A stretch of 64,000 bases of DNA from Prado023 sp963700475 (GTDB taxonomy: Bacteria; Actinomycetota; Actinomycetes; S36-B12; CAIYMF01). Of this stretch, positions 8,290-15,881 are shown piece after piece. The notes under the pieces were generated by a model, which saw nothing but the letters and a program-made list of their open reading frames with translations, had not been told where the DNA came from and ran no database searches. Within the stretch, counting starts at the first letter, position 1; every line of letters begins with the position of its first letter. Location of the stretch: NCBI GenBank assembly GCA_963700475.1, contig CAVOXR010000007.1:124001-188000 (forward strand). Direction: 5' to 3'. The position numbers and the translations under genes were made by a program.

Positions 8290-9852
8290 TCACCAGGCGC
8301 CGAAGACCCTGACCAGGGTGCCGTTGCCCACCCCACCGGCCTGCATCGCGTCAATGTCGCGATGCAGCATCCGGACGCATCCGTGGGATGCCGGATAGGT
8401 CTTGACCAGCCGATCCGTGGCTGACCCATGCAGGGCCTGCCCACCGGAGAACTGCATGGGCTTGTACATCCGGGCCTCGGGGTAGATGGTCGAGTACCGC
8501 CACACGTGGTGGGTGACGAAGATCCGATGAGTCCCCACCCGCGTCGCGAAGCCCTTCTTGCCGGTGGTCGCAGCCATGACGCGTCGGTACTCGCGGTTCG
8601 CCCCCACCCAGAACGCCGCCTGGCAGGTGATCGAGACGTTGACACCGGTCACCATCGATCCCTGGGCGGCGGGCAGTCCCTCGGTGGCCACGATGGCCTT
8701 GGCCTCCGCCGACGACGGGTACTGGCGGCTCACGGGGCGCCCGGTGACAGTCCGCCAGGCGCAAACCGCGCGGCGGGTGCGAGCGTCGTAGTGACCGTTC
8801 GCGCTTCCCGTGGGCAGGCCCAAGCGGGCCAGTGCGGACTCGACGGCGGACTTTGACGGCCCGTCCCCGGCAGCGGGCGGCTCGGGCTTCGGTGTCGGCT
8901 TGGGCTTGGGTTTGGCGACAGGGGTGCGGCGCTCGACGGTGATCCTCAGCGTCCCCTTCGTGCTCGCACCGGCCGAGTCCCGCACCGTGTAGCTGACGCT
9001 TGTGGTGCCGGACCACGACTTCGGCGCGCGGTAGCGGATCTTCGAGCCCGAACGCGCGGACGTGCCGTGCTTGGCCTTCCCGACCTTGACCAGGCGCAGC
9101 TGGTCCCCGTCCGGGTCGGAGTCGTTGGCCAGGACCGGGATCCGGTACGTACGTCCGGCCTTCACGCTCACCGCATCAGGGACGGCCACCGGGGGACGGT
9201 TGGGCGCCGTGATGACGTCCACGCTCACGGTCGACTGCGCCTGCCCGCCGCGGGGATCGGAGACGACGTACGTGACCACCAGAGGGCCCACGTAGCCCGC
9301 AGCCGCCCCGATGACCAGGACCTGGCCGTCCGTGGTCACGGTTCCGGCGCCGGACGTCACCGCCGCGGATGAGACGGTCAACGCCTCACCATCGGGATCC
9401 GAGTCGTTGGCGCGCGGGTCGACCTGCAGCTGGCCGCCGGAGTACATCTGGGCGACATCGGGGGCGGCGACAGGAGCCTGGTTGGGCGGGGGAAGCACGT
9501 CAACGGTGATCGTGCTGCTGGCGGTGGCCCCCTTGGGATCGGCGATCGTGTACAGGACGACGACAGGGCCCACAGCGCTCGGGGTTATCGCGACCTGCTG
9601 GGTTGCCGGATCGAGCGTGACTGTTGCCACACCGCTCTGCAAGGTTGCCGCAATCAGGATCAGCGGATCGCCATCGGGGTCACCGTCGTTGGCGCGCGGG
9701 TCGATCCGGACCTCGGCGCCGACGACAGTGCTCGCTGTGTCAGGAGCTGCTAGCGGTACGTAGTTGGGTTCGGCGTGGGCTGGACCGGCACCGATCAGCC
9801 CCACCACCACCCCCGCCGCCACGGCGGTGGTCCACCGCGTGCGCAGCCCCAT
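8290..9852 (-). CDS. Secreted L,D-transpeptidase with Ig-like repeats and a peptidoglycan-binding-like domain
   Basis: 520 residues. Signal peptide about 1-27 (AGPAHA then E). Three tandem Ig/cadherin-like repeats (about 33-118, 121-210, 213-305), each with the calcium-loop-like phrase RANDxDPDGDP/E or LANDSDPDGD. A Pro/Lys linker (KPKPKPTPKPEPP) follows, then a small peptidoglycan-binding-like domain (about 333-395) and a C-terminal YkuD catalytic domain. The active site SHGCVRM places the nucleophile at Cys492, with HGSATD upstream. It would form 3-3 cross-links in peptidoglycan or attach proteins. The Ig repeats may span the wall. Convergent with the phosphatase gene. Confidence 0.88.
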   Translation of the reverse strand: MGLRTRWTTAVAAGVVVGLIGAGPAHAEPNYVPLAAPDTASTVVGAEVRIDPRANDGDPDGDPLILIAATLQSGVATVTLDPATQQVAITPSAVGPVVVLYTIADPKGATASSTITVDVLPPPNQAPVAAPDVAQMYSGGQLQVDPRANDSDPDGEALTVSSAAVTSGAGTVTTDGQVLVIGAAAGYVGPLVVTYVVSDPRGGQAQSTVSVDVITAPNRPPVAVPDAVSVKAGRTYRIPVLANDSDPDGDQLRLVKVGKAKHGTSARSGSKIRYRAPKSWSGTTSVSYTVRDSAGASTKGTLRITVERRTPVAKPKPKPTPKPEPPAAGDGPSKSAVESALARLGLPTGSANGHYDARTRRAVCAWRTVTGRPVSRQYPSSAEAKAIVATEGLPAAQGSMVTGVNVSITCQAAFWVGANREYRRVMAATTGKKGFATRVGTHRIFVTHHVWRYSTIYPEARMYKPMQFSGGQALHGSATDRLVKTYPASHGCVRMLHRDIDAMQAGGVGNGTLVRVFGAW

Positions 9853-9949
9853 GACTCAAGCGTAGGCAGGTGGTTCGTCAACCGTCAATGACGACTCGGC
9901 CACACAGCGCAACGGCCGATGGTGGCCCCCGCGGACCGCCCGGACGCAG

Positions 9950-9989
9950 CAGGAGCGGGCCACCGGGAAGACCCGGGGACCCGCTCCTG
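9950..9989 (-). terminator. Terminator hairpin after rplI
   Basis: 10-bp arms CAGGAGCGGG (9950-9959) and CCCGCTCCTG (9980-9989), with an inner CCGGG/CCCGG stem. It lies just downstream of the rplI stop on the minus strand and would end the rpsF operon. There is no T-tract, as is usual in GC-rich actinomycetes. Confidence 0.65.
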
Positions 9990-10007
9990 TGGTGCTCGAA
10001 CCAGCGA

Positions 10008-10457
10008 TCAGCTGGCCGCGACCACCTCGAGGGTGACCGTGGCCGAGACGTCGGGGGTCAGCGCGACCGTGGCGGTGTGCGTGCCCACCGACTTGATCGG
10101 GGCCGGCAGGGTGACCTTGCGCTTGTCCAGCGCCGGGCCACCGGCGGCCGAGACGGCCGCGGCCACGTCAGCCCCACCGATGGAGCCGAAGAGCCGGCCA
10201 CCGCCGCCTGCCTTCGAGACCAGCCGGATCGGCTTGGCCTCCAGTGCGGCCTTGATCTCCTTGGCGTGGTCGAGGTCGCGGACCTCACGGGACGAACGTG
10301 CCCGCTTGATCTGCACGACCTGCTTCTCGCCGCCCTTGGTCCAGGCGACAGCCAGGCCACGGGGGAGCAGGTAGTTGCGGCCGTAGCCGTCCTTGACCTC
10401 GACAACGTCTCCTGGCGCGCCGAGGCCCAGGACGTCGGACGTGAGGATGAGCTTCAT
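10008..10457 (-). CDS. rplI: 50S ribosomal protein L9
   Basis: 149 residues, the usual L9 length. It opens with MKLILTSDVLGLGAPGDVVEVKDGYGRNYLLPRG (RNA-binding N-domain), a long central helix and a C-terminal domain beginning RLVSKAGGGGRLFGS with the SIG/VG loop. The start at 10457 is fixed by the family N-terminus and a GGAAGGAGACACG ribosome-binding region. It is the last gene of rpsF-ssb-rpsR-rplI and is followed by a strong hairpin. Confidence 0.96.
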   Translation of the reverse strand: MKLILTSDVLGLGAPGDVVEVKDGYGRNYLLPRGLAVAWTKGGEKQVVQIKRARSSREVRDLDHAKEIKAALEAKPIRLVSKAGGGGRLFGSIGGADVAAAVSAAGGPALDKRKVTLPAPIKSVGTHTATVALTPDVSATVTLEVVAAS

Positions 10458-10476
10458 CGTCGTGTCTCCTTCCGGC

Positions 10477-10713
10477 TCAGCGAGCAGTCGAGGTGTAGGG
10501 CAGCAGGGCGACCTCACGGGCGTTCTTCACAGCCATGGCGATGTCGCGCTGGTGGCGCGTGCAGTTGCCCGACACCCGCCGCGCGCGGATCTTGCCGCGG
10601 TCGGAGATGTACTTGCGCAGGGTCGGCACGTCCTTGTAGTCGACGGGTGCCGCGCCCTCCTTGCAGAACGCACAGGCCTTCTTCTTGAACTTCTTGACAA
10701 CGGGCTTTGCCAT
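10477..10713 (-). CDS. rpsR: 30S ribosomal protein S18, cysteine-containing form
   Basis: 78 residues. It keeps the zinc-ribbon-like ligands: CAFC at residues 14-17 and NCTRH around 50-53. That makes it the C+ (zinc-type) paralogue rather than the cysteine-free form that actinobacteria induce in zinc starvation. Core S18 blocks DYKDVPTLRKYISDRGKIRARRV and ARHQ-like RHQRDIAMAVKNARE are present. It is 123 bp after ssb and 19 bp before rplI in the same operon. Confidence 0.95.
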   Translation of the reverse strand: MAKPVVKKFKKKACAFCKEGAAPVDYKDVPTLRKYISDRGKIRARRVSGNCTRHQRDIAMAVKNAREVALLPYTSTAR

Positions 10714-10835
10714 CGTGGTGCTCCGTTTCTACGGATGCCCGGCGCGTGGCCGGGATGGTCGGTGATGAGGTGGTGCGGGCTAGTCGGCGGGGGCCGACGC
10801 AGCCCGCGGAGGAGGGATCAGCCAGGACGCAGCGA

Positions 10836-11363
10836 TCAGAAGGGCGGGGGCTGCTCGTCGGCGAAGCCGCCGCCGGACTGGCTGGCCCACGGGTCGTCGG
10901 AACGCGGGGCGAATCCGCCCTGTGAACCACCGCTGGAGCCGGCCTGGGAGCCACCGAACCCGCCGCCACCCTGGTTGCCGCCGAACCCGTCGGAACGGGC
11001 CACACGGTTGACCTTGGCGGTCGCGTAGCGCAGCGCCGGGCCGACCTCGTCGACGTCGCACTCGACGCTGGTGCCCTTGCCGCCCTCACGGGTGTCGTAC
11101 TGGCGGACCTTGAGCCGACCGGTGACGACCACGCGGGTGCCCTTGGTCAGCGACTCGGCCACGTTCTCGGCGTACTGGCGCCAGACACTGCAGCGGATGA
11201 AGACGGTGTCGCCGTCCTTCCACTCGTTCGTCGCCTTGTCGAGCATCCGGTTGGTGGATGCGACGGTGAAGTTGGCGACGGCCTGCCCCGAGGGGGTGAA
11301 CCGCAGCTCAGGATCCCCCGTGAGGTTGCCCACGACGGTGATCGGGATGTCCCCAGAAGCCAT
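10836..11363 (-). CDS. ssb: Single-stranded DNA-binding protein
   Basis: 175 residues. An N-terminal OB fold (MASGDIPITVVGNLTGDPELRFTPSG to about 115) is followed by a Gly/Ser/Gln-rich flexible tail and the terminal tip ADEQPPPF, which recruits partner proteins in this family. It binds exposed single strands at replication forks. It lies between rpsF (11-bp gap) and rpsR, the conserved arrangement. The tail is typical for actinobacterial SsbA. Confidence 0.95.
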   Translation of the reverse strand: MASGDIPITVVGNLTGDPELRFTPSGQAVANFTVASTNRMLDKATNEWKDGDTVFIRCSVWRQYAENVAESLTKGTRVVVTGRLKVRQYDTREGGKGTSVECDVDEVGPALRYATAKVNRVARSDGFGGNQGGGGFGGSQAGSSGGSQGGFAPRSDDPWASQSGGGFADEQPPPF

Positions 11364-11374
11364 GGAAGCGCGCC

Positions 11375-11671
11375 CTACCTGATCTCGGGCCGCATGACCT
11401 TGGTGCGCAGCACCGACTCGTTCAGCCCCAGCTGACGGTCGAGCTCGCTCACCGAGGCCGGCGTCGCGTTGATGTCGAGGATCGCGTAGATGCCCTCGGA
11501 CTTCTTCTTGATGTCATAGGCCAGACGGCGACGGCCCCACACGTCCACAGACGTGACGGTGCCACCATCCTGACGGATGACGTTGAGGAATGTATCCAGG
11601 CTGGGCGAGACAGTGCGCTCATCCAGCTCGGGGTCGAGAATCACCATGATCTCGTAGTGGCGCGTGCTCAA
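11375..11671 (-). CDS. rpsF: 30S ribosomal protein S6
   Basis: 98 residues, full length for S6: RHYEIMVILDPELDE at the N-terminus and WGRRRLAYDIKKKSEGIYAILDI in the core. AAGGAGGTGG precedes the start at 11671, a strong ribosome-binding site. It heads the rpsF-ssb-rpsR-rplI operon. The 245 bp upstream hold a near-consensus DnaA box (CTATCCACA around 11794-11802) and the divergent femX-like promoter, and nothing else I can assign. Confidence 0.96.
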   Translation of the reverse strand: MSTRHYEIMVILDPELDERTVSPSLDTFLNVIRQDGGTVTSVDVWGRRRLAYDIKKKSEGIYAILDINATPASVSELDRQLGLNESVLRTKVMRPEIR

Positions 11672-11904
11672 GAACCCACCTCCTTCGGACTCAAGCGGTC
11701 ACGGTCCATCCGTGACAGGAGGGTTGCAGCGCCCTGGACGCGGCCGTCCCCCCGATCACGAATGGTGACGTGGGGGTCCGACATCCGCCAGTGACTATCC
11801 ACAGCCACGACGTGCCCAGAGACCCACAGGGTATCCCGCCGCCCCCATGGGGAGGAAATCGTCGCACCACCCCCACCGGGCAGGGCAGATCGCGAGCGGG
11901 TCGG

Positions 11905-11910
11905 TAGCCT
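11905..11910 (+). promoter_or_regulatory. Leaderless -10 element for the FemX-like gene
   Basis: TAGCCT followed by 6 nt and the ATG at 11917; no Shine-Dalgarno sequence. The start codon is therefore probably the transcription start. Confidence 0.6.
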
Positions 11911-11916
11911 CGGCCC

Positions 11917-13089
11917 ATGTCCCTGACCGTCCGGCCGATCACCGCCGAGCAGCACCTGACCCACATCACCGCCCGGGCACAGGGCACCGGGCTGGTGAGC
12001 GCCCTGCAGGTCCCCGGGTGGGCTGCGGTCAAGTCCGACTGGCGCAACGAGTCCCTCGGGTGGTTCGACGGCGATTCGCTGGTCGGCGCCGGGCTGGTCC
12101 TCTACCGCCAGGTCCCCCGGGTCCCGCGCTACCTTGCCTACCTCCCCGAGGGCCCGGACATCGACTGGCTCGGTGAGGGCCCGGCTGCTCGCGGGGTCCT
12201 GGGGGCGCCGGAGAGAGTCCACCCCCTGCCTGACTGGCTGGATCCGATGCTCGCGCACCTGAGGTCCGCGGGGGCGTTCGCGGCGAAGATCGGCCCACCC
12301 ATCTGGACCCGGCGCTGGGGTGCGGCCACGCTCAAGGACGCCATCGCTGCCGGCGAGGCCACGGCGCTGCGGGACCTGCCCGCGGACGAGACCGACGGGC
12401 GGGCACTGGCTGCCGCGGACGTGCTCGAGGCGGTCGGGTGGACCCAGAAGCCCTCCACGGGAGCGGGGTTCGGCGACGTCCAGCCGCGCTATGTGTTCCA
12501 GGTCCCCCTTGCCGGGCGCACCGAGGCGGACCTGCTCACCGGGTTCAACCAGCTCTGGCGGCGCAACATCAAGAAGGCCGCCAAGTCCGGGGTCACGGTC
12601 CGCCAGGGCGATGCCGCGGACCTGGCCACGTTCCACGAGGTCTACGTGGAGACCGCCCAGCGCGACCTGTTCACCCCCCGCGGCCTGCCCTACTTCCAGC
12701 GGATGTGGACGTCGCTGCGTGCGGAGGATCCCGCCCGGATCTCGCTGTACCTCGCCGAGCACGAGGGCACGTGCCACGCCGCGACGATCGCCGTGCGCGT
12801 CAACCGGCACGTCTGGTACTCCTACGGGGCCTCCACGACCGCCGGCCGCGACCTGCGCCCCAGCAACGCCATCCAGTGGCAGATGATCCGCGACGCGCGC
12901 GACACCGGTGCCGACACCTACGACATGCGCGGCATCACCGACACGCTCGACCCCGACGACCACCTGTTCGGCCTCCTGCAGTTCAAGGTCGGCACCGGGG
13001 GGTTTGCCCAGGAGTACGTCGGGGAATGGGACTTCGCGATCAGGCCGGGGCTCACCCGGGCTTTCGAGGCCTACATGCGTCGCCGCTGA
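11917..13089 (+). CDS. FemX-like peptidoglycan-bridge aminoacyltransferase
   Basis: 390 residues of the FemABX family: two GNAT-like folds in tandem, with no long coiled-coil arm. Recognisable blocks are LVSALQVPGWAAVKSDW, YLAYLPEGPDIDW, LLTGFNQLWRRNIKKAAKSGV, WYSYGASTTAGRDLRPSNAIQWQMI and the C-terminal DDHLFGLLQFKVGTGG. Relatives transfer Gly, Ala or Ser from aminoacyl-tRNA to lipid II. Which residue this one adds cannot be read from sequence. It is divergent from rpsF and followed 125 bp later by a racemase-like gene on the same strand. Confidence 0.85.
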   Translation: MSLTVRPITAEQHLTHITARAQGTGLVSALQVPGWAAVKSDWRNESLGWFDGDSLVGAGLVLYRQVPRVPRYLAYLPEGPDIDWLGEGPAARGVLGAPERVHPLPDWLDPMLAHLRSAGAFAAKIGPPIWTRRWGAATLKDAIAAGEATALRDLPADETDGRALAAADVLEAVGWTQKPSTGAGFGDVQPRYVFQVPLAGRTEADLLTGFNQLWRRNIKKAAKSGVTVRQGDAADLATFHEVYVETAQRDLFTPRGLPYFQRMWTSLRAEDPARISLYLAEHEGTCHAATIAVRVNRHVWYSYGASTTAGRDLRPSNAIQWQMIRDARDTGADTYDMRGITDTLDPDDHLFGLLQFKVGTGGFAQEYVGEWDFAIRPGLTRAFEAYMRRR

Positions 13090-13214
13090 GCACAGGGCGC
13101 GCCCACCACGTCAGGACCGACGACCGGGCGGAACGAGACGGCACGACACGACCAGCACCACACGACAACCCCGGAACACGCAGCACCCACCGCACCCGCA
13201 GGACATGAGGGCAC

Positions 13215-14414
13215 ATGAGCTTCGTCATCACCATCGACACCCCGCGCTGGCGGGCCCATCAGGACCAGGTCCGCGACTCCATCGCCGCGACGGGAGCCAC
13301 GCTGGTGCCGGTCGCCAAGGGCAACGGCTACGGCGTGGGCAACGTCCGCCTGGCCGCGGAGGCTCGCCGACTCGGCGCCGACTCCGTCGCGGTGGGCACC
13401 GTCCATGAGGCGCCGGCCGTCCTGGCTGCTGAGGCCGAGCTCGACGTGCTGATCCTGGAGCCGCTGACCCTGCGCGGCGTGGTGGTGGCTGACGCCTGGC
13501 GGGCGCTGGCCGAGCACCCGGAGGCTGCGCGCGTCATCCACACCGTGGCCAGCCCCGAGTCGGCCACGGACATCGTGGCGCTCGCGTCACCGGAGGCACC
13601 TCGCCGGGTGGTCCTCGAGGGGCTGACCTCCATGCGCCGGTTCGGCATGACCGAGGACGAGGTGGCCGCCGCGATCACCACGCTCGCGCCGCACATCGCC
13701 TCCGGGGCCATCCGCCTCGAGGGTCTGGCCCTGCACCTGCCGATCGCGACACCCGAGGAGCCGCGGATCGGGTCGATGGCGATGCTCACCTCGGATGACG
13801 CCGCCCCGCAGCCCGTCGTCGTGGGATCCGCCCGGGTCCACGAGGTGGTCGCCTGGGGCCTGCTGTGGCCCAACCTCCTGGCCAACCTCGCCGGGCTGTC
13901 GGACGCCGGTGCGCTGTGGGTCAGCCACCTCGACGACCGCGAGTGCACCCAGGTCAGGCAGGCACTGCCCGACGTGCCGATCCGGCTGCGGCTGGGCACC
14001 CGGCTCTGGCTGGGAGACCGGACCGCGCTGCGCGCCGGGGGCACCGTGCTCGCGGTCCACGCCACGCCGCAGGGCCAGCCGGCCGGATACCACCAGCGAC
14101 GCGGGCCGCGCGACGGGTACGTGGTCGTGATCGGCGGCGGGACCTCGCACGGTGTGGCGCTCACGGCACCGCGCCCGGCCCGCAACGCCCGCCAACGGGC
14201 GGCTGCCGCCGGGTCGGGGGCGCTGGAGGCGGCTGGCCGGTTCCGCTCCCCGTTCCGGCTCCCGTCGGGCGGTCAGGCGTGGTTCCTCGAGCCTCCGCAC
14301 ATGCACGTCTCGATGCTGCGCATCCCCAAGGGCACGATCCCCCCGCCGGTCGGGGAGCTGCTCGAGTGCGACGTGCGGTTCACGACCGTCGCACCCGACG
14401 CGATCATCGGCTGA
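13215..14414 (+). CDS. Alanine-racemase-like PLP enzyme (fold type III)
   Basis: 399 residues. The N-terminal half looks like a PLP TIM barrel, with the cofactor lysine in LVPVAKGNGYGVGNVRLA where canonical Alr has VKADAYGHG. VVLEGLTSMRRFGM and LALHLPI match the barrel strands. The C-terminal domain is divergent: I cannot find the standard Alr catalytic Tyr motif or the RPGIxLYG block; RLRLGTRLWLGDR stands in that place. It may racemise another amino acid or act on a peptidoglycan precursor. GAGG precedes the start. It ends 11 bp into the convergent membrane gene. Confidence 0.7.
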   Translation: MSFVITIDTPRWRAHQDQVRDSIAATGATLVPVAKGNGYGVGNVRLAAEARRLGADSVAVGTVHEAPAVLAAEAELDVLILEPLTLRGVVVADAWRALAEHPEAARVIHTVASPESATDIVALASPEAPRRVVLEGLTSMRRFGMTEDEVAAAITTLAPHIASGAIRLEGLALHLPIATPEEPRIGSMAMLTSDDAAPQPVVVGSARVHEVVAWGLLWPNLLANLAGLSDAGALWVSHLDDRECTQVRQALPDVPIRLRLGTRLWLGDRTALRAGGTVLAVHATPQGQPAGYHQRRGPRDGYVVVIGGGTSHGVALTAPRPARNARQRAAAAGSGALEAAGRFRSPFRLPSGGQAWFLEPPHMHVSMLRIPKGTIPPPVGELLECDVRFTTVAPDAIIG

Positions 14415-15855
14415 GCGGCTCGGGCCCGGCCGCGACGTCGACGGCAGCGCCCACCGGCACACCGTCGGTGGCCCCGGGTACGGGCACCGCCTCCGGCCGG
14501 AACGTGTCCAGAACACCACCACCCGGGTCGTCGACGTCCTCGGCGAACCCGTCGGTGCGCACGGGATCGTGGCGAGGGGCCCACGCATCCCGGAGGACCA
14601 TCCCCATCAGCCACGCGGTGGCCAGCCAGTGGGCTGCCGTCGCTGCGACGTACCAGCCCTGGTGCAGGCCCTTGTCCTGGGTTCCGTACCCGACGAGGAA
14701 CCACCAGATCCCGACGAAGTAGGCCGATTCCGCGGCCTGCCAGATCAGCAGGTCCCGCCACCGTGGCCGGGCCAGGACTGCGAGCGGGAGGACCCAGAGC
14801 ATGTACTGCGGCGAGTAGACCTTGTTCGTCAGGACGAATGCGCCGACCGTCAGGAACGCCAGGGCCGCCAGCCGCGGAGGCTGGGGCGCGCGCAGCACCA
14901 GCCACGCGATCGCCGCGCACGCCAGCAGGAAGGACCCGGTGGCCAGGGAGTTCACGGCGTCACCCGGGATGTCGATGCCGACCAGCGTGAGGGCGTACCA
15001 CGGCGAGCCGAAGTCCATCCCGCGCTCACGGGAGAACGTGTAGAACCGTGACCAGCCCTCGAAGTTGGCCAGCATGACCGGGACGTTGACCACCAGCCAC
15101 GAGCCCAGGGCCCCCGCGAGGAACACGCCCAGTGCCCGCCACTGCCCACGCCGCGCGCAGAGCAGGACGATCGGGCCGACGATCACCAGGGGGTAGAACT
15201 TGGCTGCCACAGCCAGGCCCAGCCACATGCCGGCGACCGCCGGGTGCCGGCGGGACCACGCGGCCAGGGAGGCGGAGGTCAGGGCGATCGCGAGCAGGTC
15301 CCAGTTCACGAACCCGGCCAGGGCGACCACCGGCGCGAGGGCGACCATGAGCGCGTCCCAGGGTCGCCGGCGCACTGTCAGCCCCGTGCTCGCGATGGTC
15401 CACGCCAACAGCGCGGACATGCCCACCACGTTGACCCCGAAGAAGGTCGGGCCGCCACCCCCGAGCAGCCGGGTGACCCAGGCGGCGAGGTACATGAAGA
15501 CCCCGGTGAGCACCGGGTACTCCAGCACCTGCTGGCCCGGTCCCGGGTCCAGGAGGTACGGGAACGCCCCATCGGCCAGCCCCCGGGCCGAGTACAGGAT
15601 CGGGATGTCGGAGTAGCAGAGGTACATGTAGCGCTGTGGCGCCCCCCAGCCGTTGGCCAGGCAGTACCCCTTGGACAGCCACCCGACCGCGTAGACGAGC
15701 AGCCCGATCACGATCGACACCCGGATCGGGGTCCACCACGAGCGCCCCAGGCCCGCATACCGACCCACCGGGCCGCCGAGGAGCGGGAGGGCCGCGCGCG
15801 CGACCGGGTCGGCCTGCGTGGGAACCACATACGGACGTGGCTCGGTGCGGTTCAC
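14404..15855 (-). CDS. GT87/DUF2029-type polyprenyl-phosphate-dependent glycosyltransferase, membrane protein
   Basis: 483 residues, about 10-12 transmembrane segments. The first extracytoplasmic loop holds the acidic residue in YLCYSDIPILYSARGL, typical of GT-C enzymes. FYPLVIVGPIVLL and NKVYSPQYMLWVLPL match DUF2029/GT87, whose mycobacterial members are mannosyltransferases that use polyprenyl-phosphate-mannose. A homologue sits beside the class A PBP in mycobacteria too. The C-terminal 70 residues are acidic and disordered. It converges on and overlaps the racemase-like gene by 11 bp. Donor and acceptor unknown. Confidence 0.8.
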   Translation of the reverse strand: MNRTEPRPYVVPTQADPVARAALPLLGGPVGRYAGLGRSWWTPIRVSIVIGLLVYAVGWLSKGYCLANGWGAPQRYMYLCYSDIPILYSARGLADGAFPYLLDPGPGQQVLEYPVLTGVFMYLAAWVTRLLGGGGPTFFGVNVVGMSALLAWTIASTGLTVRRRPWDALMVALAPVVALAGFVNWDLLAIALTSASLAAWSRRHPAVAGMWLGLAVAAKFYPLVIVGPIVLLCARRGQWRALGVFLAGALGSWLVVNVPVMLANFEGWSRFYTFSRERGMDFGSPWYALTLVGIDIPGDAVNSLATGSFLLACAAIAWLVLRAPQPPRLAALAFLTVGAFVLTNKVYSPQYMLWVLPLAVLARPRWRDLLIWQAAESAYFVGIWWFLVGYGTQDKGLHQGWYVAATAAHWLATAWLMGMVLRDAWAPRHDPVRTDGFAEDVDDPGGGVLDTFRPEAVPVPGATDGVPVGAAVDVAAGPEPLSR

Positions 15856-15881
15856 GGGGTCAGGGTACGGCCAGGGCTCGG

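Noticed and set aside
11672..11790. Possible S6:S18-binding leader RNA before rpsF
   Set aside because: The leader is GC-rich and folds in several ways; I could not identify the conserved CCG-loop core.
14404..14414. Overlap of the racemase-like and GT87-like genes as an error
   Set aside because: Both frames are well supported by motifs; an 11-bp convergent overlap is acceptable.
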